A stretch of DNA of 64,000 nucleotides from Paucilactobacillus oligofermentans DSM 15707 = LMG 22743 (GCF_001434315.1 NZ_AZFE01000002.1:1-64000); one strand, 5' to 3'. Counted from the stretch's first letter, positions 26,420-37,765 are shown. Numbers and translations: made by a program. Notes: generated from the letters alone by a model not told the origin.

Positions 26420-27559
26420 TTAATTTGCTTGATCAGCTTGATAACCAATTGGAATGGTTACCACAAAGCTCGTTTCTTTTTCATTTGATTCAACTTTGAC
26501 GTTTCCATGATGCAAATCAACAATTCCTTGCACAATTGCTAATCCCAAACCGGTTCCACCAGTAGCTTTAGATCGTGATTCTTCAACCCGATAAAAGCGT
26601 TCAAATAAGTGATTTTGCGATTTTTCAGGAATTTTAGCTCCATCATTAGACACATAAACTTGCACTTCATTATTTTTTTGTTGTGCCGTCAACTTAATGT
26701 AGGTGGCCCCATCCCCATATTTAAGTCCATTAGCGATTAAATTACTAAATAATCGACCTAGCTTTTCCGCATCGGCCTGAATCATCAGATTACTGGGTTT
26801 GGTTTCGGCTGACATTGTAATGTTCTTCTTACTTGCTTCCAATTCAAAACTAGCCGCCAACTGTTCCAGCATCTGATCTAGGTTCACACTCATGATATTA
26901 AGTGGTGCACTGGTTTGACGCACTTTCGTATATTCAAACAAATCTTCAACTAACGACTTCATCTGGGTCGCCTTCTCATAGGCCGTATGCGTGTACTTCA
27001 ACAAATCTTCTTGACTGTGATACTGTTCATCTTCAATCAAGCCTAAATAGCCAATAATTGACGTTAACGGCGTTCTGAGATCATGGCTGACATTAGTAAT
27101 CAGCTCATCCTTAGATTGTTCAATTTTACGTTCATCGTCCATTGATTGAATTGCACTATCAACTAGTGAATTAACACTCGTAATTACTTGTTGCTGTTCA
27201 CCGCGTACTTTAAAAGAAATGCGGTGGTCAAAATGACCTTGAGCAATATAATGTAATTCCCGAATGATGTGTTGTAATTGATATTGAGCATAACGCCGAC
27301 GCAAGCGCCAAACAATTACCCAAATATCAATCAATACAAGAAATCCAACCACCCATCGTTGATAACTCCAAATTTGCGTATGATAAGGTCCGATTTGCAA
27401 AGCTTGTTTGATAATGAAAATACCACTTTCCATCCCCGGATTACTTTTTATCGCAAAATCAGCCATCACGACTAATGATACATTCAACAAAAACAAGAGG
27501 ATTACAGTACTAATCCCCTCAAATATCAATGAACTTCTTTCTCCAGCTGTTAATTTCAA
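26420..27559 (-). CDS. Sensor histidine kinase
   Basis: A membrane sensor kinase of 379 residues: segments near 14-34 and 67-85 flank a short external loop, then HAMP-like linker (about 86-140), HisKA with H159 in SHDLRTPL, and an ATPase domain with N box (NLIANGLKYG), G1, and GTGLGLAIV. The start is TTG at 27559, with GGGAG 7 nt upstream. It pairs with the response regulator encoded upstream and is followed by a D,D-carboxypeptidase gene, a VanRS-like arrangement that suggests cell-wall sensing. A terminator and direct repeats separate it from the regulator gene. Confidence 0.9.
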   Translation of the reverse strand: MKLTAGERSSLIFEGISTVILLFLLNVSLVVMADFAIKSNPGMESGIFIIKQALQIGPYHTQIWSYQRWVVGFLVLIDIWVIVWRLRRRYAQYQLQHIIRELHYIAQGHFDHRISFKVRGEQQQVITSVNSLVDSAIQSMDDERKIEQSKDELITNVSHDLRTPLTSIIGYLGLIEDEQYHSQEDLLKYTHTAYEKATQMKSLVEDLFEYTKVRQTSAPLNIMSVNLDQMLEQLAASFELEASKKNITMSAETKPSNLMIQADAEKLGRLFSNLIANGLKYGDGATYIKLTAQQKNNEVQVYVSNDGAKIPEKSQNHLFERFYRVEESRSKATGGTGLGLAIVQGIVDLHHGNVKVESNEKETSFVVTIPIGYQADQAN

Positions 27560-27579
27560 GTTACTTCTCCCACTTTATC

Positions 27580-27607
27580 AAAAATGCCAACCATTTAAGG
27601 TTGGCAT
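27580..27607 (-). terminator. Terminator or attenuator between response regulator and kinase
   Basis: ATGCCAACC (27607... minus) and GGTTGGCAT form a perfect 9-bp stem followed by T residues, 20 bp before the kinase start. It would uncouple kinase expression from the upstream gene. Confidence 0.75.
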
Positions 27608-27639
27608 CCAATTATACAAATTAAATTATGTTACCTAGT

Positions 27640-27684
27640 GCGGTTACTTCGTTAGTCTGGTTAATCCTCTGGAGCAAAACGATT
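27640..27684. repeat. 45-bp direct repeat, copy 1
   Basis: It begins GCGGTTACTTCGTTAGTCTG and ends AGCAAAACGATT, and is identical to copy 2 at all but one position. It lies in the gap between the response regulator and kinase genes. Confidence 0.9.
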
Positions 27685-27758
27685 GGGCTACTTTTTCCTT
27701 ATTCGTGCTCCACTAATCTACTCCTTACGTTTAACTGCTACTAACTTGTAAACTTAAT

Positions 27759-27803
27759 GCGTTTACTTCGTTAGTCTGGTTAATCCTCTGGAGCAAAACG
27801 ATT
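27759..27803. repeat. 45-bp direct repeat, copy 2
   Basis: Starts 119 bp after copy 1. A TATAAT on the minus strand just upstream of this copy (immediately after the regulator stop) could start a short RNA running across both copies to the terminator at 27580. Confidence 0.9.
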
Positions 27804-27824
27804 AGTGTCGCACTCTATTATATC

Positions 27825-28514
27825 TTAATGGTTTTCGATTTTATAACCAACGCCCCAAACAGTTTCAATTACCTTTTCACCGTTAGTTGCATCTTCAATC
27901 TTATCACGTAAATGACTTACGTGGACCATTACTGTTTTAGCAGACACAATACTTTCTTGTTGCCAAACCCGTTCAAAAATATCATCAGCTGAGAATACGC
28001 GGTTTGGATGACTTGCTAACAAGTATAAGATTCCAAATTCAAGCGCCGTCAATTGAATGGTATCACCATTGATAGTTTTAACTTCATGCGAATCTTTATT
28101 AATGGTTAGTGAGCCAACATCCAATATATCAGGTGTGCTGTTAGTTACATCATTAGCGCTTCGACGCAACAATGATTTAACTCGGGCCATCACTTCTAAT
28201 GGATTAAATGGCTTCGTTACATAATCATCTGCTCCCGTGATTAATCCTTGGATTTTATCCATATCAGCCGTTTTAGCTGATAAAATCAAAATCGGAATCT
28301 GTGAGTCCTTACGAACTTGTTTAACAACTTCAATTCCGTCCATTTCAGGCATCATAATATCTAAAATGATTAATGCAATGTCAGGATTAGTGTTTAACTT
28401 AGTTAAAGCTTCCTTACCATCATAAGCGGTAACTGGGTCATACCCTTCGTTCTTAACATAGATCTCTAATAATTGAACAATTTCTTTATCATCATCGACG
28501 ATTAGTACTTGCAT
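27825..28514 (-). CDS. OmpR-family response regulator
   Basis: A DNA-binding regulator of 229 residues: receiver domain with D7-D9 acidic pocket, phospho-acceptor D52 (LDIMMPEMDG) and K101-like lysine in DDYVTKPF, then a winged-helix domain (about 130-228) ending GVGYKIENH. A longer frame to 28574 is rejected because AAGGAG precedes the ATG at 28514. It forms a pair with the kinase gene 265 bp downstream and probably controls that operon and dacA. Confidence 0.93.
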   Translation of the reverse strand: MQVLIVDDDKEIVQLLEIYVKNEGYDPVTAYDGKEALTKLNTNPDIALIILDIMMPEMDGIEVVKQVRKDSQIPILILSAKTADMDKIQGLITGADDYVTKPFNPLEVMARVKSLLRRSANDVTNSTPDILDVGSLTINKDSHEVKTINGDTIQLTALEFGILYLLASHPNRVFSADDIFERVWQQESIVSAKTVMVHVSHLRDKIEDATNGEKVIETVWGVGYKIENH

Positions 28515-28602
28515 AATATTTCTCCTTACGACAGTTGCGAGCCAAACATCCACTCTCGCGTTTTTATATATCACTTAATAATATTATATTACTACAACTA
28601 GC

Positions 28603-28629
28603 AAAAAAGCCCGAAATAGTAACGGACTT
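28603..28629 (-). terminator. Terminator of the surface-protein gene at 28.6 kb
   Basis: AAGTCCG and CGGGCTT pair (one G-U) on the minus strand, followed by TTTT. Confidence 0.65.
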
Positions 28630-28639
28630 AATAAAATAT

Positions 28640-29473
28640 TTAAATTAAACCAAATATCGATGTCATATTAAATGTTCTGGCTCCGGCACTAGGTGATTCA
28701 GATTCACCACTCTCAGAACCATCTCCTGGATCTGGCGTTGGGTCAGGATCTGGTGTTGGGTCAGGTGTTGGTGTTGGATCAGGATCTTCACCACTTCCAC
28801 CATAATAACCATTTTGATCATCATAATAAACTGTGCCACCACTATAACTATTACCCGTAGTGGTTGTACCACTACCACCGCCATCACTAGTAACTGATGA
28901 ATCTTCAGATGTAACTGATGATTCTTCCGAACTACTACTTGATGATTCTGCTGAAGTAACTTCAATTGTCTTAGTAACTGAAGTATCACCACGAGTTAAT
29001 TCAACATCATAAGTTCCCGCATCCTTAAAAGTATATTTAAAGGTTTGGGTTTTATTCTTCGTTCCAGCGGCAAACTTTTTATAAACCGTTCGCGAATTGT
29101 GACCAATAACTTTGACACTGGTTTTTGATGGCACGTACATTTTAATTGTTACTGTTCCGTCTGCACCCAGTGTTGGGTTCTTTTTACTAAATGTCACATC
29201 AAGTGTTTCGTTCATACTAGTTGAATTACTTTTCTTTGATTTGGTTGCTTTTTTTACCACTTTAGTTTCAGTTTTATTACCTGAGTGTATGGATGCATAG
29301 GCTGCCCCACCAATACTTCCAACCATGACAAACACTAAAGCCCAACTAACTACAATTCGTAACACTCTAAATCGTTCTGGTAACCCGGATTGACCAACTC
29401 GTCGATAATTAATAAACATCATTACTAAAAAGACCAACGCTAAAATTGCTAAAATTATTAAATAAACTACCAT
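28640..29473 (-). CDS. Membrane-anchored protein with Ser-rich and Pro-rich extracellular stalk
   Basis: About 277 residues from the ATG at 29473 (an ATG at 29491 is the alternative). Two membrane segments (about 3-22 and 39-58 of the shorter form) are followed by an Ig-like beta domain (about 85-175), a Ser/Glu-rich linker, a Gly/Tyr patch and a repeated DPDPTPTPDPTP stalk, ending in a short hydrophobic FNMTSIFGLI. I do not recognise the family. No sorting signal is present. A half-site like the 19-bp dyad lies near 29542-29548 but without correct -10 spacing. Confidence 0.7.
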   Translation of the reverse strand: MVVYLIILAILALVFLVMMFINYRRVGQSGLPERFRVLRIVVSWALVFVMVGSIGGAAYASIHSGNKTETKVVKKATKSKKSNSTSMNETLDVTFSKKNPTLGADGTVTIKMYVPSKTSVKVIGHNSRTVYKKFAAGTKNKTQTFKYTFKDAGTYDVELTRGDTSVTKTIEVTSAESSSSSSEESSVTSEDSSVTSDGGGSGTTTTGNSYSGGTVYYDDQNGYYGGSGEDPDPTPTPDPTPDPDPTPDPGDGSESGESESPSAGARTFNMTSIFGLI

Positions 29474-29626
29474 TATATATACCCTACCCATACTCCGATT
29501 TTGTGAAACACCCTACTACCCTATTATTCAACATCATACAACAGACCATAATATATATTATTCAAACGATAAAAAATTTATAAATCCTTAATATTTATAA
29601 TTATTTATACCTCTACAGTCCAGCTT

Positions 29627-29677
29627 ACAAAAAAACATTTTACCTTCACTATTAAATAATAATCAAAGTAAAATGTT
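29627..29677 (-). terminator. Terminator of the rhamnose genes
   Basis: AACATTTTACTTT and AAGGTAAAATGTT pair (13 bp with G-U) on the minus strand, followed by a T run, just after rfbD. Confidence 0.85.
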
Positions 29678-29683
29678 ATTAAC

Positions 29684-30529
29684 TTATTTGTTTAAACCGC
29701 TCGTAAATTCAGCTAAGGCTTGTTGCCAAGTTGGAATTTTAAAGCCGGTTGCTTTGGCTTTATCCAAATTCATAACTGAATGTTCTGGACGATGTGCTTT
29801 TTGCTTAAAGGCACTTGAATCAACTGGAACAACCTTAGTTTGTGTATCCTTTAAGATTTCAGTCGCAAAGTCGAACCAAGTTGCTTCATTGTCATTAGAC
29901 AAGTGATAAGTCCCATGATCACTTTTATTTTCAACCAAGTAAGTCATGAATTCAGCTAACGTCCGAGTCCAGGTTGGACGGCCAGTTTGGTCATTAACCA
30001 CTGTTAATTGATCATGGCTTTCAGCTAAGTTTTGCATAGTAAAGACAAAGTTCTTACCAAATTCACCAAAGACCCATGAAGTACGAATAATGTAATAATT
30101 TTCTGAAGCTGATTTAACGGCTAATTCACCAGCCAATTTGGCAAGGCCATATTCATTTTGTGGATTAGTCGCATCGTCAACATTATATTGACCTTCATTC
30201 GTGCCATCAAAAACATAATCAGTACTAATGTAAACCAAGGTTGCGCCAACTTCAGCTGCCGCATCAGCCACGTTCTTAGTACCATTAACATTAACTTTCC
30301 AGTTAATATCTTTGCCATCATCTTCAGCATTATCAACCGCGGTATATGCGGCACAATGGAAAATAACTTCTGGCTTTAATTCATTAACTTTCTTTGATAC
30401 CCAATCACGATCCGTGATATCTAAATCTTTAGCATCAAAACCATCATATTGTAATTGTTTTTCATCTAATAACTTTGATAACTCAGTACCTAATTGACCT
30501 TTAATTCCAGTAATCATGTATTTTGACAT
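29684..30529 (-). CDS. rfbD: dTDP-4-dehydrorhamnose reductase
   Basis: Last step of dTDP-L-rhamnose synthesis. A 281-residue short-chain dehydrogenase of the RmlD type, with the nucleotide-binding GIKGQLGTEL at 8-17, STDYVFDG near 103-110 and the YGLAK catalytic pair. AGGAG precedes the ATG. A terminator separates it from rfbB upstream, though readthrough is likely. Confidence 0.96.
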   Translation of the reverse strand: MSKYMITGIKGQLGTELSKLLDEKQLQYDGFDAKDLDITDRDWVSKKVNELKPEVIFHCAAYTAVDNAEDDGKDINWKVNVNGTKNVADAAAEVGATLVYISTDYVFDGTNEGQYNVDDATNPQNEYGLAKLAGELAVKSASENYYIIRTSWVFGEFGKNFVFTMQNLAESHDQLTVVNDQTGRPTWTRTLAEFMTYLVENKSDHGTYHLSNDNEATWFDFATEILKDTQTKVVPVDSSAFKQKAHRPEHSVMNLDKAKATGFKIPTWQQALAEFTSGLNK

Positions 30530-30616
30530 TAAATTTCTCCTATATTCTTCAATATCTTTGCAAAATCACTCTTTTTAACCGCTATGCACCATAACATTGT
30601 AACCCCTGCGTTAATT

Positions 30617-30651
30617 AAAAAAAAGACCAAGCCACAAAATAATGACCGGTC
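30617..30651 (-). terminator. Hairpin between rfbB and rfbD
   Basis: GACCGGTCA pairs with TGGCT-GGTC (one bulge, G-U pairs) on the minus strand, then eight T. Confidence 0.65.
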
Positions 30652-30671
30652 CCCTAATTAAGATTTAACTT

Positions 30672-32292
<1,621 letters not shown>

Positions 32293-32293
32293 T

Positions 32294-33169
32294 TTATTCT
32301 TCATCCTCTTTAGCTAAACGTAATAAATATTGACCATAATCATTTTTCTTTAGTGGTTGTGCTAATTCTACAAGTTGTTCTCGAGTAATATATCCCATGC
32401 GGTAAGAAATTTCTTCTAAACATGCGACCTTTAAGTTTTGTTGCTTTTGAATGGTTGAAATAAAGCTTGAGGCTTCCAAAAGTGAATCATGCGTCCCAGT
32501 ATCAAGCCATGCGTAACCACGACCCATCACTTCTACGTCCAAAGTTTCACGCTTTAAGTATTCTGCATTAATATCTGAAATCTCTAATTCACCACGTGGA
32601 GATGGTTTGATATTTTTAGCAATATCTACGACATCATTATCATAGAAGTACAAACCAGTCACCGCAAAGTCGCTCTTTGGAGACTCAGGCTTTTCGACAA
32701 TTGAAACTGCCTTTTTATTTTCATCAAATTCAACAACACCAAAACGCTCTGGATCTTTAACTTGATAACCAAAGACCGTAGCACCATGTTCTTTTTGAGC
32801 TGATTGTTGTAATAATTTAGATAGACCGGCACCATAAAAGATATTGTCTCCTAGCACCAACGCCACTGAGCCATCACCGATGAAGTCTTCACCAATAATA
32901 AATGCTTCAGCCAATCCATTAGGTTGATCTTGAACCGCATATTCAATTGAAATGCCGTATTGAGTACCATCACCCAATAATTCTTTAAATTGGCCTAAAT
33001 ATTCAGGCGTTGAAATTAACAAAAATTCTTTAATCCCTGCCAACATCAGCGTCGATAATGGATAATAAATCATTGGCTTATCAAAAATAGGAACCAATTG
33101 TTTACTTGTTGATTTGGTGATTGGGTACAAACGTGTACCTGAACCACCAGCTAAAATAATACCCTTCAT
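32294..33169 (-). CDS. rfbA: Glucose-1-phosphate thymidylyltransferase
   Basis: First step of dTDP-rhamnose synthesis. A 291-residue RmlA-type nucleotidyltransferase with [13 protein letters not shown] at 6-18, [19 protein letters not shown] near 23-41 and [16 protein letters not shown] precedes the ATG. It is the first gene of rfbA-C-B-D, all facing the same way as the exopolysaccharide genes upstream. Confidence 0.97.
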   Translation of the reverse strand: MKGIILAGGSGTRLYPITKSTSKQLVPIFDKPMIYYPLSTLMLAGIKEFLLISTPEYLGQFKELLGDGTQYGISIEYAVQDQPNGLAEAFIIGEDFIGDGSVALVLGDNIFYGAGLSKLLQQSAQKEHGATVFGYQVKDPERFGVVEFDENKKAVSIVEKPESPKSDFAVTGLYFYDNDVVDIAKNIKPSPRGELEISDINAEYLKRETLDVEVMGRGYAWLDTGTHDSLLEASSFISTIQKQQNLKVACLEEISYRMGYITREQLVELAQPLKKNDYGQYLLRLAKEDEE

Positions 33170-33317
33170 AAAAATACCTCCAATGAACTAATAAATTTTT
33201 TTTACAAACACAATTTTTTCAGATATACATACAAATTAATTATATACTGTTTTAATTGTAATTAGGATAGTATTATAAAAAATTTAGATAAACATATAAT
33301 TCATAAATATTTTAAAA

Positions 33318-34400
33318 CTATTTAAAAATTAGTTTAAGAACCCTTGCAACAATAATTTCTCGTACTTTATTAATTTTAAACAATTTAAACATGCTTTGTC
33401 TAACCATATCAATAGCACAGCATACCAAAAAAATAGATATTGTAATTATTAGACTAAAAATTGGAAACCACAAAGAATTTTGAAACCGTCTAGGATTAAC
33501 GACATCATTCCAAAGTATATTCCTAAGCATTGGATGTTCCGTTATCAAATAAACTGCAAACACACACTTTGAAATTGAATTTATTGAAGCTTTATTAAAT
33601 TCTTTTTGCCTAATTGACAATATAAAAATAAAACTGGCAATAAATACAGGTAGTACAAAATTAGTAAAATATAGCGAATTCAAAAACGATATACCAATAT
33701 AATTCATTACATACAGTATCAATAGTTCAAACAAGTACAAAACACAAACAAATAAAAATAAAAATTTTGTTTTTAAAATGTCAATCTTTATACTATACTT
33801 TCGTATGTACGCACCAATCAAAAAACTTGCTATTGTAATTGAAAATCGAGATATCATATCATTATTGGCTAATCCAAGAAATAAACACAAGTATAGTATG
33901 ATTATTAAATACAAAAAAATACGTTTATCAATAGTAATTAAAGTTTCAACAATGAATGGTTCTAATATCATTAGTAATACATAAGCCGTTACAAACCAAT
34001 ACTCATTTAAACAAATTGGAAATATCGCCTTAGCGATCAATAACAGATTAGGTTTTATCTGTAGTAAAAAAATTGCAATAAAACATATGATCAATGAATA
34101 AAATATAACTTCAGTCCATATAGTTAAAACTTTCTGTAAACTTTTTTGAATTTTTAAACTAATTATTTGGTGGTTAGAATAACTAAAATAACCTGTTATA
34201 ATAAAAAAAATTGCTGCTCCAATTGATCCTAGCGGTTCAAACATTAACAACTCAGTTTTCTTTATTACGCTTAAATTATTCACATTCCAGTTTCCGTACA
34301 ATGACAGATGAGAAATAACTATCATAAAAATTGCAAAAATTCTTAAAAGCTCTATACTACTATTTCGTTTATTATCCACAATTAATACCATCCTAAGCAT
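33318..34400 (-). CDS. Acyltransferase family 3 membrane protein
   Basis: Probable O-acetylation of the polysaccharide. A 360-residue polytopic membrane protein with about ten hydrophobic segments. The N-terminal SSIELLRIFAIFMIVISHL and the following FFIITGYFSY are family hallmarks. The start is uncertain: ATG at 34400 or GTG at 34379 preceded by AGGATGG. The gene is clearly more AT-rich than the flanking rfb genes. A perfect hairpin separates it from the SDR gene upstream. Confidence 0.8.
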   Translation of the reverse strand: MLRMVLIVDNKRNSSIELLRIFAIFMIVISHLSLYGNWNVNNLSVIKKTELLMFEPLGSIGAAIFFIITGYFSYSNHQIISLKIQKSLQKVLTIWTEVIFYSLIICFIAIFLLQIKPNLLLIAKAIFPICLNEYWFVTAYVLLMILEPFIVETLITIDKRIFLYLIIILYLCLFLGLANNDMISRFSITIASFLIGAYIRKYSIKIDILKTKFLFLFVCVLYLFELLILYVMNYIGISFLNSLYFTNFVLPVFIASFIFILSIRQKEFNKASINSISKCVFAVYLITEHPMLRNILWNDVVNPRRFQNSLWFPIFSLIITISIFLVCCAIDMVRQSMFKLFKINKVREIIVARVLKLIFK

Positions 34401-34500
34401 AATTATTAAGGTACAACTTTTGAAAAATATATTTATCTACATCATCCTCTAAGTAAAATTACATTTTTCAATCTAACAATAATTGAATCCACGTTTTATA

Positions 34501-34543
34501 AAAATGCAAAAGTACATATTTTTAATATGTACTTTTGCATTTT
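34501..34543. terminator. 20-bp perfect-stem terminator inside the exopolysaccharide cluster
   Basis: A perfect 20-bp stem (arms 34501-34520 and 34524-34543) with a 3-nt loop; T/A runs on both sides. It marks the end of the variable block before the acyltransferase and rfb genes. Confidence 0.85.
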
Positions 34544-34578
34544 TATATTTTTTACACATCAAAATTTAAAGATTACCT

Positions 34579-35631
34579 TTAGCTATTCATTATCAAATAA
34601 GTATGATTGATACCTTTATCAATGTCGTACAAGGGTTTCCAACCCAATGACTTCAATTTATTATCACTTAACACTGCCAAAGTAATTGGTGTTTCATTAC
34701 CAACGTTTTGCCGCCTGCCTTCACTTTCCACAATCTGTCCGGCCTCACTAGCAATTTTTTTAGCAAAATCTAACATACTTATTGCATTTTCTGTATTTGT
34801 AATGTTATATGCTTCTCCAGTGTTTCCAGAAGATACTACTGTTAATAGACCAGATACTGCGTCAGATATGTAACAATACGACCTTAATTGGCCACCTGAA
34901 CTTTTAATCAAAATATTTTCGTGTCGAATTACATCTCTAAAAAATTGAGCACTTACCCGATTGTCTTCTTTTGTAAAATTTGGTCCAAACAAATGCGATG
35001 GTCTTACTATCATAGTTTCCAGACCATACTGTTTCATAAAAGAAACACAAAGAGTTTCTGCCGTTCTCTTAGCAACTGGATAACTTGATCTTGAATTCAT
35101 TGTATCTATAAACCCTAATGTACTTTCTTCAAAAGGAACATATTTTGACTGTAACTGACCGTACACTTCCCCACTAGAAATAAAAATAAACTTTTCAACA
35201 TTTCTTTGATGTGCCCAAAAAAGTAATTTACTTGTACTTTCAACATTTGTTAACAAAGTTCCCACTGGATCTTTCTCGAACATTTTAGGATTTGCTGCAC
35301 TTGCCGCATGTATTATTACGTCAATATTGATATCTGGTAATTCTAGAACTTTGCTATTTATATCAAATTCAATAAAATTTACCTGAGATTCCTTTAAATT
35401 TTCAAATCGATGCCTTAGCCGTTTCATGTTTCGTCCCACGGCAAAAATATTAATATTCAAATTAAATAAATCATTTAATTTAACAAGCGTTTCAACAGTA
35501 TAAGATCCGACCAATCCAGTCGCTCCAGTTACTAAAACTGACTTATTTAAGTAATAATTTACATTTTTTATATTCGATGCTGTTTTAGTTAAATCAGATT
35601 GGTATAGATTATTTATAAATTCATTTCTCAT
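34579..35631 (-). CDS. NAD-dependent epimerase/dehydratase-type SDR
   Basis: A 350-residue extended short-chain dehydrogenase: TGATGLVGSYTVE near 36-48, SSGEVYG near 151, YPVAK catalytic pair near 183-187, and a C-terminal substrate domain. Its ATG overlaps the stop of the cytidylyltransferase gene, so the two are coupled. Such SDR/cytidylyltransferase pairs occur in ribitol- and arabinitol-type polyol pathways, where the SDR may reduce a pentulose phosphate; it could instead modify a CDP-sugar. The exact substrate is not evident. Confidence 0.75.
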   Translation of the reverse strand: MRNEFINNLYQSDLTKTASNIKNVNYYLNKSVLVTGATGLVGSYTVETLVKLNDLFNLNINIFAVGRNMKRLRHRFENLKESQVNFIEFDINSKVLELPDINIDVIIHAASAANPKMFEKDPVGTLLTNVESTSKLLFWAHQRNVEKFIFISSGEVYGQLQSKYVPFEESTLGFIDTMNSRSSYPVAKRTAETLCVSFMKQYGLETMIVRPSHLFGPNFTKEDNRVSAQFFRDVIRHENILIKSSGGQLRSYCYISDAVSGLLTVVSSGNTGEAYNITNTENAISMLDFAKKIASEAGQIVESEGRRQNVGNETPITLAVLSDNKLKSLGWKPLYDIDKGINHTYLIMNS

Positions 35632-36341
35632 TATTTAATCCAATCGAGTCTTTTTGTAGCGAGTAGGGCCTTAAAAATATCCAAATCATCAACGGTCGTT
35701 ATCTTCAAATTTTTTTCAGATCCCATTGACATATAAACTGGTTTACCAAGCTCTACAGCAAGCGTACATGAGGCAACGGAGTTTGTAATTCCACATTTAT
35801 GCGCCTCTTTATGCATATCAATAATTGTTCCTAATGAAAATCCTTGAGGAGTTTGAGTACGCTTTAGCTCCTCTCGAGGTACACTAATACTTGATTGAAT
35901 TCCGTCTTTAGTTTGTAAAACAGCTTCCATAGTAGGGATTGAAGCAATTCCATTACCAAATTTTTTGGTTACTTTTAAACAATCAGAAATAATTTTTTGA
36001 GAAACCATTGGCCTAATAGCATCATGAACAAGAACAATATCTTTTCTTGAATAGTAATCATTAAGGCCAAAAATACCATTCTTAATAGATTCTTGTCCAT
36101 TACTACCAGCTTTAAAAATATGCTTTAATTTATTAATATTGAATTGTTTTGCATATGCTGAAAGAACGTGTTCCCAACCTTCTTTGCATACAACAGCAAT
36201 AACATCAACATCTTCATTTTTTTGAAATGCCTGTAATGTGTATATTATTATTGGTACATCATTAACATTTAAAAATTGTTTTGGAACATTTTGTCCCATA
36301 CGTTGCCCAGAACCACCCGCTATAATTAATCCAATATTCAT
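35631..36341 (-). CDS. IspD/TarI-type cytidylyltransferase
   Basis: Probably forms a CDP-activated polyol, such as CDP-ribitol, for the polysaccharide. The 236-residue protein has GLIIAGGSGQRMGQNVPKQF near 4-23, VHDAIRPMV near 109-117 and the C-terminal NLKITTVDDLDI. These fit the IspD/TarI family. Its place between a flippase and an SDR inside an exopolysaccharide cluster with a LicD gene favours a polyol substrate over isoprenoid IspD. GGGGG precedes the ATG. Confidence 0.8.
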   Translation of the reverse strand: MNIGLIIAGGSGQRMGQNVPKQFLNVNDVPIIIYTLQAFQKNEDVDVIAVVCKEGWEHVLSAYAKQFNINKLKHIFKAGSNGQESIKNGIFGLNDYYSRKDIVLVHDAIRPMVSQKIISDCLKVTKKFGNGIASIPTMEAVLQTKDGIQSSISVPREELKRTQTPQGFSLGTIIDMHKEAHKCGITNSVASCTLAVELGKPVYMSMGSEKNLKITTVDDLDIFKALLATKRLDWIK

Positions 36342-36354
36342 ATAATAACCCCCT

Positions 36355-37749
36355 TTATTTATTATTTCTTCGTAACAACTGATTTATAATATTTTTATAC
36401 GAATAAATAAAAATGAAAAACAAAATTAAGAATAAAATGGCATTTACTGCAGTAGGAAAAGCTAAAAAGCTAAATACTGAAAAGGCCAGCATCAAGAAAG
36501 TATACCCATTTTTTCTCATCTCAAATTTAACATTAATATACCGCTTTAACAACATGAAACGACGAATATCCACAATAAGGAAGCCAATAGTCAAAGCTAA
36601 ACTAGCTGCCTGTATTTTAAAAATATTAATTGTCAATACTATGATTATTACATTTACAGCTGTCCCAGTAATAGTAGTTGTAAAAAGATATTTATTTTTT
36701 TTTAAAGATGTTAAGGTAGATCCCAAAAAACTGCTAATCGATGACATTAGTGTGGCAATTAAGGCAAGAGGTATTACATTCATGGCTTCTGCATATGAAT
36801 CATCTACAATATACGGAAATACAATTTTTAATATTGGTATTAACAAACTAATACCCAATACCATGAATTTAATATATTCATTAATTGACACGGAAAAAAA
36901 ATCATCATTATTTTTTTTATTACCACTTTTCATAAATGATATTTCTTGCCAAGCCATTTGAAATGCTTGATCAACAATCTGTACAATGGCAGAAAACTTA
37001 TTCGCAACCGCATACAGACCGTTATCAGCTAGAGATAATTCTTTCGAAATTGCCACACGATTAAATGCAGTTAAGAACCACCACGACACTGAGTTAACCA
37101 TCAATGGCAAGGAAAAAACAAACAATTCTTTAATGTTTTGAGGATTATAATTTTTACTAGTCGACAACTTCTTAAAATTAATTCCAAACCCTAAAATAAC
37201 ACAGGCAATAACCATTCCAATTATGCTAGAAACATAAAGATACTCATATCCTCCATGTTTAAAAACAATAAATATAACATTAAACAATACAGTGACAATA
37301 GTCCCAACAATTCCAGAAATCGCAAATAATGAATTTTTACCGAATCCGCGTACAATATATGCAAATAGTGATTGAAAATTAATCATCAATCCATACAATA
37401 ACACCCAAAATAAATATTCTATATGCATGGAAGTACCTAGGATAAAAGTAAAAATAATATATGCAATTGACGAGCAGCAAAAAATTATTATCCCACTAAA
37501 AATTGGAACATATTTTTTCGAATCATCAGAGTAGTCAAACATGAATCTCATTATTCCGCTCCAAATATCCAAAAAGAGAACTGAACTTAAAAAAGTGATG
37601 TATGCAATATTAACATCATACGTTCCATAATCAGATGGATTCAAGTATCTTGTGTAGATAGGTAGCATAAAAAAAGAAATAGCTTTTGTTAGTACATTAC
37701 CTATTAAATAGATCCCTGTAGTTTTTAAAAAGTTTACAATATCTTTCAT
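36355..37749 (-). CDS. Wzx-type polysaccharide flippase
   Basis: Moves undecaprenyl-linked repeat units across the membrane. The 464-residue protein has about 12-14 hydrophobic segments and the typical MATE-like start LIGNVLTKAISFFMLPIYTRYLNPSDYGTYD. It is AT-rich. AAGGA precedes the ATG. It sits between the LicD and cytidylyltransferase genes with gaps of about 15 bp, so all are one transcript. Confidence 0.9.
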   Translation of the reverse strand: MKDIVNFLKTTGIYLIGNVLTKAISFFMLPIYTRYLNPSDYGTYDVNIAYITFLSSVLFLDIWSGIMRFMFDYSDDSKKYVPIFSGIIIFCCSSIAYIIFTFILGTSMHIEYLFWVLLYGLMINFQSLFAYIVRGFGKNSLFAISGIVGTIVTVLFNVIFIVFKHGGYEYLYVSSIIGMVIACVILGFGINFKKLSTSKNYNPQNIKELFVFSLPLMVNSVSWWFLTAFNRVAISKELSLADNGLYAVANKFSAIVQIVDQAFQMAWQEISFMKSGNKKNNDDFFSVSINEYIKFMVLGISLLIPILKIVFPYIVDDSYAEAMNVIPLALIATLMSSISSFLGSTLTSLKKNKYLFTTTITGTAVNVIIIVLTINIFKIQAASLALTIGFLIVDIRRFMLLKRYINVKFEMRKNGYTFLMLAFSVFSFLAFPTAVNAILFLILFFIFIYSYKNIINQLLRRNNK

Positions 37750-37765
37750 AATATTTCCTTAATTT

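Noticed and set aside
29542-29560. Possible fifth copy of the 19-bp dyad upstream of the 28.6-kb surface protein
   Set aside because: Only one half-site (TGGTCTG) matches and no TAnnnT hexamer lies 9 bp away.
36413-36961. Plus-strand ORF of 182 codons opposite the flippase gene
   Set aside because: Antisense shadow of the AT-rich flippase gene without a ribosome binding site.
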